Positions 32,809-43,000 of a stretch of DNA of 64,000 bases are shown piece by piece. Positions within the stretch are counted from its first letter, which is position 1. Each line of letters opens with the position of its first letter. The stretch comes from Neostapfia colusana (taxonomy: Eukaryota > Streptophyta > Magnoliopsida > Poales > Poaceae): the NCBI GenBank assembly GCA_030760725.1, contig JASWHV010000011.1, forward strand, positions 18,687,501-18,751,500, given 5' to 3'. Below the pieces are notes generated by a model that saw only the letters and a program-made list of their open reading frames with translations, made no database searches and was not told the DNA's origin. A program made the position numbers and the translations under genes.

Positions 32809-33480
32809 TCACAAATAATTTACTTTATGTTGCTCTTGGTTCAAGGTAACACTGGATATCAATTCGGTATGTATCATCCAATGCAGCGAGGACAACCTGT
32901 TGGCCCCTCGTCACAAGTATAACTGCATGTCTTATTAATTCGAGTTAAAATATAAAATCGTAACCATATGTGCCACAGGGTTCTGAGAGTGGCCATCCAC
33001 AACCTAAGTGATTCATGCAGATGTTGAGTGCAAGTCATCCTAGATGGCATCCTTATACAGGTTGTTTTTCCACCGATGCCCTTCGGTCCCATGCAGCCAG
33101 GACAACCTATTGGGGCCTTGTCACAGGTATAACTGCATGTCTTATTAATTCTCAGTTAGAATACAAAATCATAACCATATGTATCACATGGTTCCGAGAG
33201 TGGCCATCCACAAGCTTGCGACGGTTTTCTCAATTTGAACGGCGAAGGTGTGAGTGGTGGAGGTTGAAACAACAATATGAACATGTGAACTTTACAATGT
33301 CGTTTTCATTCGGACTTTGCATGAACTTAGATATCTTTTGGACATGTGAACTTGTCGTTTTCATTCGGACTTGTTGAATATTGCTTGTCAATGAATTATT
33401 GTTTGTGTGCTGAAATATTGTGATGTGTATGTTTCTATGTATGTATGTTGCTATGAATGTATATGTTGTTGTGTGAATGA
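32809..33480 (+). pseudogene. CACTA-2 transposase gene, last exons with a tandem exon duplication
   Basis: An exon reading GYQFGMYHPMQRGQPVGP ends at about 32915 before GTATAACTGC. About 209 bp later the same exon-intron unit recurs (PMQPGQPIGALSQ, then GTATAACTGCATGTC; introns share GTCTTATTAATTC). Both copies are followed by AG and GAGAGTGGCCATCCACAA. The end, 33200-33270, and A/T-rich 3' sequence follow up to the subterminal repeats. Confidence 0.55.
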
Positions 33481-33574
33481 ATGTATATGTTGCTGCCATG
33501 TTGTGTGAAATGGAGGCTTCCCAGCTGAGGAGGGAGGAAAAAGAAGTCCCGGTTAAAAAAAACTTAACAAGAGC

Positions 33575-33873
33575 CATCGGTTTGAGCCCTAGCCGACGGC
33601 TATAGGCCCTTAAAGGCGTCGGTTTCCTAAAGCTGACGGTTATATATATTAAAGGTGTTGGGGCCGCCGGCTGGCGACTATAAGGTGAAGGGTCGGGCTG
33701 TCAAAATCGACCTTCATAAATGATAAAAGCATCGGTACCAACGGCCATAAATGTTACAAGATTCAAACAAAGGGCAACGGCTAAAACCGTTACACCGACG
33801 GCTATAATATATGTAAGTCGGCAGGCAACCGATGCCTACAAGTCCGACAGCCTTTTACTTGTTTACTGTAGTG
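33575..33873 (-). repeat. CACTA-2 subterminal repeats and right terminal inverted repeat
   Basis: Repeated GCCGACGGCTATA/ACCGACGGC motifs in both orientations. The terminus is CACTACAGTAAAC on the minus strand (33873-33861), followed by GTT, the possible 3-bp target duplication. The partner end was not found. Confidence 0.75.
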
Positions 33874-35330
33874 GTTAGTCATCTAAATTCGTCCTCTAAA
33901 ACATATTTTTATTCATATACAATTTCTGTTAAAGATTCCATGTATTTTATAGTTTATGGTATCAGTCATCCTATGAACCTGTCCACTATATTAACTAACA
34001 CTGATTTTCCTTTTTTTTCTTTTTTCTCCTCCTTTCCATCTCTTTATTCTTTTTTCCTCTCTTATTTCCTTCTCCTTTTTTCTATTTTCCCTTTTTTCTT
34101 TTCTATATTTTTCCGTTTTTCCTCTCCTTTTTCCTTTCCTCTCCCCACGCAGACTTCCTTCCATTCTTCTTTGTCTTCTTCCTCTCCTCAATCTCTTTCC
34201 TCTCTCCATGCAGGGCAGCAGGTCGCCGACGCCGCACCGTCATCGTTTGCGAGGCCTGTGGCACCGTCATCGAGCAGACAGCCAAGGCAAGGAGGACGAC
34301 CCGGTCCTCTTCATGCAGGCCCCTCCGCACGATCAATCAGGTACATTTCCCATGCAATAAGACTGGTTGCACCGGGCTGCGGGATGAAGTGTGGGTAGCT
34401 AGCAAGGCTTCGCGAGAAATTGGTGCAGCGAGGAGCTGGATCGCGTGCTGTATGCTCCAGCAGCCTACAGTATACCGCTCTCGCCCGCACGTGGGATGGC
34501 CTCGCCGAGCAATCTCTTGATTCGCGCGTGAGTTCGCGACCGCGGACGACGCCTTCTACCGCATCGACAGGCTCCAGACTTGCCGGTCGCCGCGCTAGTC
34601 CGTCGGTGATGCACTGTGCTGGTGCAATAATAAAATGATATCCTTAGCGAGTGTTGGACGATACGTGAATTAAGTCTGTTTCAATTAACATATTAAATAC
34701 TGCTGTTCAGATACAACCGCATGAATTTTTATTTCATGTCGATAAAAAGATATGTTCACATGTCTTTAAAATGCATATAATATTATTAAAATGGAAGTGG
34801 TTATATGATATTATTGCCTTTTTTAATGGTCGCACCTAATTACTTTAAGTATTTCTAATTAAGTATTTACAATTGGAAAAATGATGAATAAGATATAGTA
34901 AAGAATGAGTGCTAATTGAAATAGAGTACGCTTTTAGAATACGAGTTGCAGAAACATGTGCTAGAAAGTATTGAATATTTTGAAGTGTGCTGGAAAGAGT
35001 TAAGAATATTGTACGATCAATCTAGTGCATGTTTACTTGTCATATTGTACCACATCTAAGATTAGTTAAATTTGACCATGTTAGTCATGTGTTTGATTTA
35101 TTGCCACAAGTGTGACAAGATTTCTTCCATATAATTAGATCTCACATGTCAATGACTCAAAAAAGTGTGACAAGATTCTCTTATGCTTGCTAACTTATAA
35201 TTGAAAATTTGAGCAGCTAAGTTTAGTCAAGTTTGATAAAAATTTATAGCAAATAGTGGCACTATTAGCATATGACCAAACATTCCCTAACCATTTGTTG
35301 TAGCTGCTGCAGTTATACTAACGTCTGCAT
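33874..35330. other. Intergenic region, no gene recognised
   Basis: 34010-34200 is a T/C-rich tract. 34210-34640 is GC-richer and open in several frames (one reads VVCEACGTVIEQ, another FATADDAFYRIDRLQT) but I cannot assign it to a family; GCAG and CAG|GTAC-like borders suggest it could be a gene fragment. 34640-35330 is A/T-rich with nothing identifiable. Confidence 0.5.
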
Positions 35331-35682
35331 GAAAAGTTACATGTCCATGCCCTGACCTCAAGGCTAAGCTTCCTATTCCCAGACACTTCTCTACACCACA
35401 TAAATCATCAGAATCCCGGGAAAAAAATCATACACGAACAAGCAGGGATCAACGTTTTCCTACAGAACGCAATTCACCCATTCAGGATCTCCAGACCGAG
35501 GTCATAAGCGTACAGGAAATTTAACAGCCATCCGAGCATCAGGCTACCACTACTACACCGAGTCTTCTACAACGACAACAATCCACATTATTATTCTGCT
35601 ACGGACAAGAGTTAAACGACGGCCATCACCGCCCATGACTGATGCCGAGCCCGAGCTGCTCATCGCCCGGCACCCCCTCCGC
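35331..35682 (-). other. Probable 3' UTR of the VOC gene
   Basis: Non-coding sequence downstream of the stop codon on the minus strand, distinct in composition from the A/T-rich DNA beyond 35330. No clear polyadenylation signal could be singled out, so the end is approximate. Confidence 0.35.
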
Positions 35683-36983
35683 CTAGGCGCACTTCTTGGC
35701 GGAGGAGGCGGAGCCGAGAACCCAAGTAACGCCGAAGGGGTCGACGACGGTGGCGCCTACGCCGCAGCAGTCCTCGGTGACCTCTCCCTGGATCGCCGCG
35801 CCAGCGGTCATCGCCTGCGCCGCCGCGGCATTCACGTCGTCCGTCTCCGGCCGCAGAACGAGCCCGCTCGCCACGGCGCCGTCCTTGGCCCTACAAAAAA
35901 CAAAGAGGCCAAGAGTGAGCTCGGAAGAGAATTTCGCTGTGCATTTTGGGTGCTCAGCTACACTGGCTTCAGTTAAATTGAAGGTTGCATAAATGTTACT
36001 GCAAATAAAGACAAAAGAGGGATACCAAACGAAAATAAATTGACTACTGTTTCGTGCTAAAAACAAATCTGTAAGCTGTCCTAATATACATTACAAATTT
36101 CAAAGAATTCTTTTTTATAACCAAATGTTTGATGACCGGATAAATCTGACTAATGAATCTGATTAAAGCAGGAGACTACTTCAATACCCATACGAGCAAT
36201 ATTCTGATGCCATGGTATGGACAAACTGCAGAAGAAAAGTAAAAAAAATAGCACAAAAACAAACCCTGCATACAAACAAATCAGCACTGGAAGAAAACAA
36301 AAAGGACTGTCTGACTGAAGAACTTAGATCTGCCTGAGTATGTTCCACACCTTCAGATCTATATTAAGAGAATAACAATTAAATCGTGTTCCCGACAATA
36401 TTTTCGCATTCTAGACAAAATTATAGAAGTAAAAACTCCATATGCACACAACATTACAGTATTATAAATATTCAAGATGCCAAACAAAATATTTGCTTTG
36501 ACTTTTCACGAGAAACTAGCACTATTCTTGTCAAAATCTTTGGGATTTTTTTCAGATCTATAAAGTCTAACTAAAGAATAGCCATGAGAATAAAGGTATC
36601 CGCATCTAGGAGACAGGTTTCAGTAGTAATAACAGAAATGTAAACAGACAAAGAAAAAAGAAATAAGAACTGGAGTTAAACGAGGGTGTATTGTGTTTAC
36701 ATAGCAAGAACGTCGTCGCCGGCATGGTCGCAGACGAGCAGCGTGGCCGCTCCGACCTTCAGCTCCGCACAGAGCAGCGCCGGCTGCTCTCCCTCTTGCG
36801 CTTCGGGTGAGTGGAGCGGGACAGCTCCTCCGCCGCAAACGCCGCCTTGTAGAATGCCACCGCCTCCTCAGCACGACCCGACGGCACCATCACCTGCACC
36901 TTTAGCCCAGTGAAAACAGCCGCCGGCGTGGCCGCCGCAGCAACAGCGGGGACCTCAGGTCCGTTGTTGACTACCTCCGCCAT
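35683..36983 (-). CDS. Glyoxalase/VOC superfamily protein, At5g48480-like (two exons; apparent 1-nt frameshift in exon 1)
   Basis: Exon 1 is 36983-36701: an Ala-rich start, then FTGLKVQVMVPSG and AVAFYKAAFAAEELSRSTHP, continuing in another frame as ALLCAELKVGAATLLVCDHA. Exon 2 is 35890-35683: VASGLVLRPETDDVNAAAA, then VVDPFGVTWVLGS, stop TAG at 35683-35685. The intron (36700-35891, 810 bp) has GTAAAC and TTTTTTGTAG borders and joins in frame (phase 2). Length is about 163 residues, normal for this small family of plant VOC-fold proteins, whose substrate is not established; no classical glyoxalase I activity is claimed. Between KRK and the conserved LLCAEL the spacing is 17 nt where a multiple of 3 is expected, so a base appears lost near 36795-36810: mutation or assembly error. 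It is the only host gene seen. Confidence 0.85.
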
Positions 36984-37028
36984 TGCTCAGGGAAACGCTA
37001 AGCTTTGGCTCTCCTTTACTGCTATGTG

Positions 37029-37093
<65 letters not shown>

Positions 37094-37150
37094 GAGCAGC
37101 AGAGTGGGCAGACAGGGGTGTATGGTACCACGGGTTGGGGTTACTTATAG
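37029..37150 (-). promoter_or_regulatory. Promoter/5' UTR of the VOC gene with (GA)n tract
   Basis: 37029-37091 is about 31 CT units, i.e. (GA)n on the sense strand, 46 bp upstream of the ATG at 36983. Upstream of it a TATA-like CTATAAGTA lies at about 37150-37142 (minus). (GA)n tracts near transcription starts are bound by plant BBR/BPC factors; the role here is inferred. Confidence 0.5.
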
Positions 37151-37611
37151 GTAAAAGTGGTCGATTAATGTCATCCTCCTATTTTTACTTTCTCCTGTAC
37201 TTAGGTGACAATTTTAGTTTCAGCGGAGGTAGAACGAGCAGTGTGTCACTGCATAATCGAACCCAGCATGTTCAAGACTCGGTAGATCCACAAGACAGTG
37301 TGTGATGTTATGTTTATTTGACTCGTTCACATGGATTCTGAGTTATTATGTTTTGTTTTGGTCCATTTTAGATAGTATATTCCATTATATAAGTCAGACT
37401 TAATCTCCGTTTCAGTAATCTTTGTTGGACATTGTATGTACTATAAAGCATTCTTTTTGACATACGTTCAATTTGTTTCTGTTTCGTTATAGACCTCCTT
37501 GTTTAGAAAATTTAAACTTTTGAGCTTCGATCTTTATAATGTCATTAAGCTTGAATTAACCAAATCATTAACCCTTGGATTATACAGCCCTGTGTGGCTT
37601 GGTATTGATGC
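37151..37611. other. Intergenic sequence upstream of the VOC gene
   Basis: No gene, repeat or terminus recognised. Confidence 0.4.
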
Positions 37612-38930
37612 TGTCGGTACCCTGCAGACCGGGTACCCCGCGTGAAGCATTGAAGACAACCCAGACCCGCCTCGCTCTTAAGGCGGGCGGTGACACGGCT
37701 ACGTACCCTTGGCCCCAGACCTGACCTCACCGCTGAGGCAGAGTCTGACGCTGCCGCTTGTGCCCAGACACCGGAGCCGCCACGTGCCCTTGGCCCCGGA
37801 CCAAGCCTCCCCGCTGAGGTGAGGTCTGGAGCTTCCACGTATATCCGGGCTCTGAGCCTCCAACCTGCTGAGGAGGGCTCCACAGCCGCCACGTGCCCTT
37901 GGCCCCAGACCAAGCCTCCCTGTTGGGGTGAGGTCCGGAGCTGCCACGTGTATCCGGGTTGTAAGCCTCCTCACCACTAAGGAGGGCTCTAGAGCCGTCA
38001 CGTACCCTTGGCCCCAAACCGAGCCTCCCTGCTAAGGTGAGCTACGGAGCTGCCATGTGTATCCGGGCTCTGAACCCTAACTCCTCGCTGAGGAGGGCTC
38101 CGGAGCCGCCAGGTGCCCTTGGCCTCGGATCCTGGTGAGGTGAGGTTCAGAGCTGTCACGTGTATCCGTGCTCTAAGCCTCCTCCCCGCTGAGGAGGGCT
38201 CCGGAGCTGCCACGTGCCCTTGTCCCCGGTTAAAGCCTCCCCGGTGAGGTCCAGAGCTGCCACGTGTATCCAGGCTCTGAACCGTTCCTCCCCACTGAGG
38301 AGGGCTCCGGAGCAGCCACGTGTCCCACGATCCGTCGTGGGCCGTGGGTCTTAGAAGTCAAGGAAGAAGTGCGTTGTCAGACCGTGCATTCAAGACTCGC
38401 GCCTTCCATAGAAGAACGGCGCACGGCGCACGCCTACGTTCTCCGCTAGTTCATCATCACGGTAACAAGACAGGGCAGCGAGACGTGACAGCGACACAGT
38501 GTTGTCTCGCAGAGCGAGAAGGCGCGGCGACAAGACCGCGTCTTCATCATCACCTGCAACCTAGTCAGAGGCGCTCAGCATACCAGGCGGCGGGTCATAA
38601 CTCCACCGCCAACTACTCTACATGTAGTTGTAATACTCTATATCATGTATAGGGTTCAGACAGTCTCGGGGCCACCTGTCGGGCCCCGGGCTACATTGTA
38701 ACTACTCCGTCCCTTGGACTATGAAAGGACCAGGGCGGCCACCTCACGGGGGGGTCGATTGGCAACCCAGCCGACACACACATACTCGCAAGCAATACAA
38801 CAATCACCCCCGTGGATGTAGGGTCTTACGCTCTGGCGGCTCGAACCACGTAAATCCTCGTGTTCATCTTCTCCCTCAAGCTGGATCGATCTAGGGACGA
38901 TCAGCCCCTCCAATCAAAGGACCTCCGCGG
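37612..38930 (+). repeat. RE6 LTR (Tat-like gypsy), approximate
   Basis: Starts TGTCGGTACCCTGCAGACC. It contains a roughly 110-120-bp tandem array (37700-38330) with alternating CACGTGCCCTTGGCCCC and CACGTGTATCCGGGCTCT half-units. Downstream is a sequence typical of the 3' part of grass Tat LTRs (CACACACATACTCGCAAGCA, then GTAGGGTCTTACGCTC and GGCTCGAACCACGTAAATCC at about 38770-38860). The LTR end and PBS could not be fixed; an imperfect 63-bp repeat (GCTATAGTAGTGGTACTG / GCTCCAGTAGCGGTACCG) follows at 38930-39030. Confidence 0.55.
37700..38330 (+). repeat. CACGTG-bearing tandem array in RE6 LTR
   Basis: About ten half-units of about 55-60 bp; about seven keep CACGTG exactly and others have CACGTA, CATGTG or CAGGTG. 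Reads open in several frames are a by-product of the repeat. Confidence 0.8.
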
Positions 38931-39203
38931 ACTGCTATAGTAGTGGTACTGGGGGAAGTGTCGTTGCTACATTTTGACACTGCTCCATTCGCGGGCTGCT
39001 CCAGTAGCGGTACCGAGGAAAGTGATCTAGGGTCACTCATGCATATCAACTGTAAATGGCATGTCTGGAGCCAGTCCAACATACTTGTCCCAGGTCCCTT
39101 GGCGCTGGAAGGTCCCCTCGCTGAAAGGTTAATGCCCGTGGCAGGTCCAGGGCGCGCAACCTGCTTAGCCTGGTTCCGTACCCTAAGTATGTCGCACTGC
39201 CTC
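38931..39203 (+). other. RE6 internal sequence before the RE3 insertion
   Basis: Includes CTGAAAGGTTAATGCCCGTG.. (39111-39185), which recurs at 54880-54950 (CTGAAAGGTTAATGCCAGCG..), a tandem unit of about 370 bp once RE3 is removed. Ends ...CACTGCCTC at the insertion site. Confidence 0.65.
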
Positions 39204-42200
39204 TATAACACCCATAAATCTGTTTTCCTACATGCATACATTTTTCATATGGCGAAACATTATAAAGAAGTAGAAATGGGAAAAATATAGCAGAAATGAG
39301 CCAATTCCAATTGGCCGAGGTGCGCTGTCGAAACTTCCCCGGGCCGCGGGACACATGGCGCCCGTGGAGCTCACCCCTGCGGAGGGGGAGAGGTCCAGCA
39401 CCGCGGGACACGTGGCGCCTACGGAGCTCACCCCTGTGGAAGGGATGAGGTCCGGCCCCGCCAGACACGTGTTGACTTCGGAGCTCACCCCTGCGGAAGG
39501 GATGAGGTCCGGCCCCGCCAGACACGTGTCGACTTCGGAGCTACCCCCTGCGGAAGGGATGAGGTCCGGCTCCGCTGGACACGTGTCACCCTCGGAGCTC
39601 GCCTCCGAGAGGTCCGGCCCCGCTGGACACGTGTCACACCCGGAGCTCACCTCCGAGAGGTCCGGCCCCACTGGACACGTGTCGTCCTCGGAGCTCACCT
39701 CCGAGGAGAAGGGAGGTCCGACACTGCTGGACACGTGTCGTCCTCGGAGCTCACCTCCGAGGAGAAGGGAGGTCCGACACTGCTGGACACGTGTCGTCCT
39801 CGGAGCTCACCTCCGAGGAGAAGGGAGGTCCAACACTACTGGACACGTGTCGTCCTTGGAGCTCACCTCCGAGGAGAAGGGAGGTCCGACGCTGTTGGAC
39901 ACGTGTCGCCACCGGAGCTCACTTCTGTAGAGACTAGAGGCCCCACCCCGCCAGACACGTGGCACACACGAAGCTCGCCTCTGAGGAAAAGGGAGGCCCC
40001 GCCCCGCCAGACACGTGGCACCTCCGTAGCTCACCACTGCGTAAATGCGAGGTCCTTAGGCGGTTTTTCCTTGTGTGCGTGGGAGTACCCAGTACGGAGG
40101 GTACTGGCATGATTTTCCCCATGATTACTGCCGCACCAAATCAATTGTAGATAAGTTGTTAAGATCCAAAATTTAGTTGGATTCTTATTTGAACTCCAAT
40201 TGGAGTAGGACTCTTCTTTTTCCCCTTATAAATAGAACCCAAAACCCCTTTTTCTTTTTCTTTTTCCACCTCCCGAGTCGACGACTTGGAGGCCCTAGCC
40301 CACAACTCGCCGAGTTGGACCACCACCTCCCTCGTCGGAGTTCAATCGTCGGTGAGCCCGCCGACGAGCCCCGTCACGTTTTGCCGTCGCCGGAAAGGAG
40401 CCGACGATCATAAGGAAGTAAGGTAGGTCTTCGTTACCCATCTTACAACGTCGTCGCATCCGTTTTCTTGCTTCCTTCGGACAGAAACTCTTTCGTGTGG
40501 ACAGATCACGTTTTGATCAGTCTTTGACGGTGGAATTGATCTAGATCTTGAGTCAAGATCATCACCACGTCCACACTTGATCCCTACACCCTTGTTCATC
40601 ATAAAACCCCATGAAAGCCAATTAAACATGCAAGAACACGTTCAAACTAGTTTAATAAAAAGCACCATAGGATCTACACCATTGCATCTTGAGTAGAGTT
40701 TGTGCATGATGTTTGATTGCTGTAAATCTAGGGAGCTATCTACGAAGAATTACAGCACCAAGACTTCGAGACGCTTGAGCAACAAGAACCACAGGAGCAA
40801 GGCAAGTGCCCCTTGACCATATTGATCCCATGTTTTGAAACTGTTTTGTTTGCGAAAACGTGTATTCTTTAGTCAACTTGATGGGACACCCTTCTATAGG
40901 GGTTTACTAGTTTTATTAACCATCCTTGTCGCCGGGAAAGTTTATGAGTCGGGTATGGTCGTTTTTCCTTTTTGCTTCGCTTAGCTTATGGGATACGGGA
41001 AGCGAAGTAGAACATGTCTAAGTACTGCACTCATATGAATAATGATAATGAGGACTTGATGATGATAATGAGCATAGAATCGGGGGAGATCTAGGCAAGC
41101 TTGGTTCGTGGAAGTTGATGAATGAGATGGTGGTTTACTTGTCGTAGATCTAAAGACCGGTTCATGCCAGCACATGCCAGGAAGACAGTGCCACCACAAG
41201 GCCAAATATGGGTGCGGCTTAGCTGACTAATTAGGTAAGTTGCTAGATTGTTATGGACCGTGGAAGGCGCGGGGAATGGTTGTCGAGAGAGAACTGTCCT
41301 GGGAACTGCATGGCACAAGAGGGGGTCCGTAGGTGGCAGAATGGTGATTCGAGCCTACTGGTGAAACCTTAGTGAGTCCATACATCTAGTAGCCCCTTTG
41401 TAAAGGCTATTTTGTGATCTCTTGACCATACACCGACGATTGTGTACTGGTATAATAGAGGTTCTGCAGTCGCCGACGGGTAATGAAATCATAAACTTGT
41501 GGGTAAAGTGGTGCCACCTCTGCAAAGTGTAAAACTATCATGATAGCCGTGCTTACGGTCACAAGCGCCTGGCCAACTCACATGATTAGAGGGAAAACTT
41601 GGGATGGATGTTCAGTATGGTTATGGAATGGTCATTGGAATCTGGTTTGGGACTGTTGAGTCATGACAAAGAGTTTGGCTTTGGTTATATGAATATGAGA
41701 TGGTTATGAATATCATGAGCATGAGATGAAGTTGAGAAAGATTGCTGGATGGTTGAGACATGATAAGTGGTGAATTATGATGAAGGTATGTTGCTGTTAT
41801 AACATGGTTATGATGGGATTAAACTTACTTAAAGGTAGTTGCTGTTTTTACCATGTTTACGAAATAAAATTTGCTTGCTGCAAAGAGCCTTTTTATTCCT
41901 ACCTTGTTGTAAGCTACATGTCATACTTTTCCCGCACTTGCTGAGTACGACATGTACTCACCCTTGCATTATCATACAAACATCAGCAATAGGAGAAGAG
42001 TACTTCGAGGATCATGTGGAGTACTAGGCATGTGAACTACCGTCAACTTGCCTGTGGTGTTGAAGATGGAGCCACTGCTGTTTAGTTGTTTCCGCTATCG
42101 TTTAGAGACTTCTGCTGCAAGAATAGGATAGATTCATGAGTGAGACAATGAGTCTATGTAATAAAGTACTTAAACCCTATTTATTCGTGGTTATATTCTG

Positions 42201-42296
42201 AATTCAGTTTGTGAATTACATGTGTATGTGTGATGAACATCCTGGGCACACATATGCATTAGCTGGGTTCCTTGTTTTATGGGACCGGGTGTGACA
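39204..42296 (+). repeat. RE3 5' LTR (3093 bp)
   Basis: TATAACACCC (TG mutated to TA) ... GGGTGTGACA. U3 has a G-box tandem array (39340-40060), TATAAATA at 40227-40234, a leader donor-like GGAA|GTAAGG (40413), and exon B 41993-42027. About 36 bp are deleted near 40729, removing the exon A acceptor and first bases. Confidence 0.93.
39340..40060 (+). repeat. G-box tandem array, RE3 5' LTR U3
   Basis: About 13 units of about 56 bp of the form GACACGTGTCGTCCTCGGAG + CTCACCTCCGAGGAGAAGGG + AGGTCC. Twelve units keep CACGTG, most within the perfect palindrome GACACGTGTC or GACACGTGGC. A second palindromic block, CGGAGCTC..CCTCCGAG, lies between them. It is open in several frames only because of the repeat. 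Confidence 0.9.
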
Positions 42297-42299
42297 GAT

Positions 42300-42312
42300 T
42301 GGTATCAGAGCC
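42300..42312 (+). other. RE3 primer binding site (initiator Met tRNA)
   Basis: TGGTATCAGAGCC, three bases after the LTR end. Confidence 0.94.
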
Positions 42313-42561
42313 ACGTTGACCGTGGGACACACGCCTAGGTAGATTGGACACTCTAAAACACATAGGCACACCCCTCTAGACCGCTATTTTCGAAAAATTG
42401 CTTGCTGCTGCACCTTTCTTGTCAATTCAGCCACCGCAAAATGCTATTTTCAGCCCCTCTTTTCTCTTCTTGTGGACAGCAACACTTTGGCTTTCTTGCT
42501 CCATAACTTCTGAGTTTTTGAGTTATTTCTTCCTTCTCTAAAGTTTTTTCATGTCCTATAG

Positions 42562-42692
42562 ATGCCGGTGATCAGGAGCACAACACGCATAAGAACTCGT
42601 TCACTATCACGTGGGAGTGCATTTGACCCCATTAAGGTGTCCGATGGACCACCCCGTCACTCTGCGGGAACAACACCAGTTCACATGATTAA
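42562..42692 (+). pseudogene. RE3 additional-ORF remnant (internal deletion)
   Basis: The ATG after TCCTATAG and the first ~30 codons match the RE1 additional ORF (MPVIRSTTRIRTRS), then the sequence jumps after GTCCGATGGACCA to the last few codons (TCACATGATTAAG). About 0.85 kb, including the conserved domain, is lost. Confidence 0.8.
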
Positions 42693-43000
42693 GTTTAGGA
42701 TTTCCCATTGAATAAGCAGTAATAGGAACGTTTAAATCGTAGAAGCGTGAATAGGAGTGGTGTGTTGAACTTATGTGATGAATGCTTGTGTTTGTGTGCT
42801 GGTGTGAGTTGTGGGACACTTCGGCGAACATCCACATCCACACATAGTAGAGAGATGTGAGGTGCTTCGGCATGTGTTCACATCCTCACATAGGCTGAAA
42901 TTAATGAAAGAAGATATATAGTTCATGCACCTTGATGCATATAGTTGGGGGGATCAATCTAAACTTCTCTTTTTCTATTCTACCCAACTCTCTCTCACAG

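Larger units (their letters stand above)
5285..33873 (+). mobile_element. CACTA-2 transposon (left end missing), interrupted by RE1 and RE5
   Basis: The right terminus at 33873 reads CACTACAGTAAACAAG on the minus strand. Subterminal repeats of the type CCGACGGCTATA / ACCGACGGC cover about 33575-33850. Host pieces are 5285-5945, 29617-30169 and 32809-33873; the rest is RE1 (with RE2 inside) and RE5. Joining 5945 to 29617 keeps the transposase frame, which shows that RE1 landed inside the gene. The left terminus was not found; sequence before 5275 looks like an LTR, so the element is probably left-truncated. Confidence 0.7.

Noticed and set aside
34225..34280. A TFIIB/BRF-type zinc ribbon (CEACGTVIE)
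   Set aside because: Only one CxxC pair, no second pair and no downstream homology; too short to support.
37545..38213. Repetitive ORFs across the RE6 array
   Set aside because: Same reason: tandem CACGTG repeats, no start context or domain.
39340..40060. CRISPR-like regular repeats
   Set aside because: Units are contiguous and vary throughout, without distinct repeat and spacer; a plant LTR, not a CRISPR array.
39228..40112. ORFs of 120-190 codons with repeated TCPAGPDL or GHVSSSELT units
   Set aside because: Artefacts of the 56-bp G-box array in the LTR U3; several frames and both strands are open.
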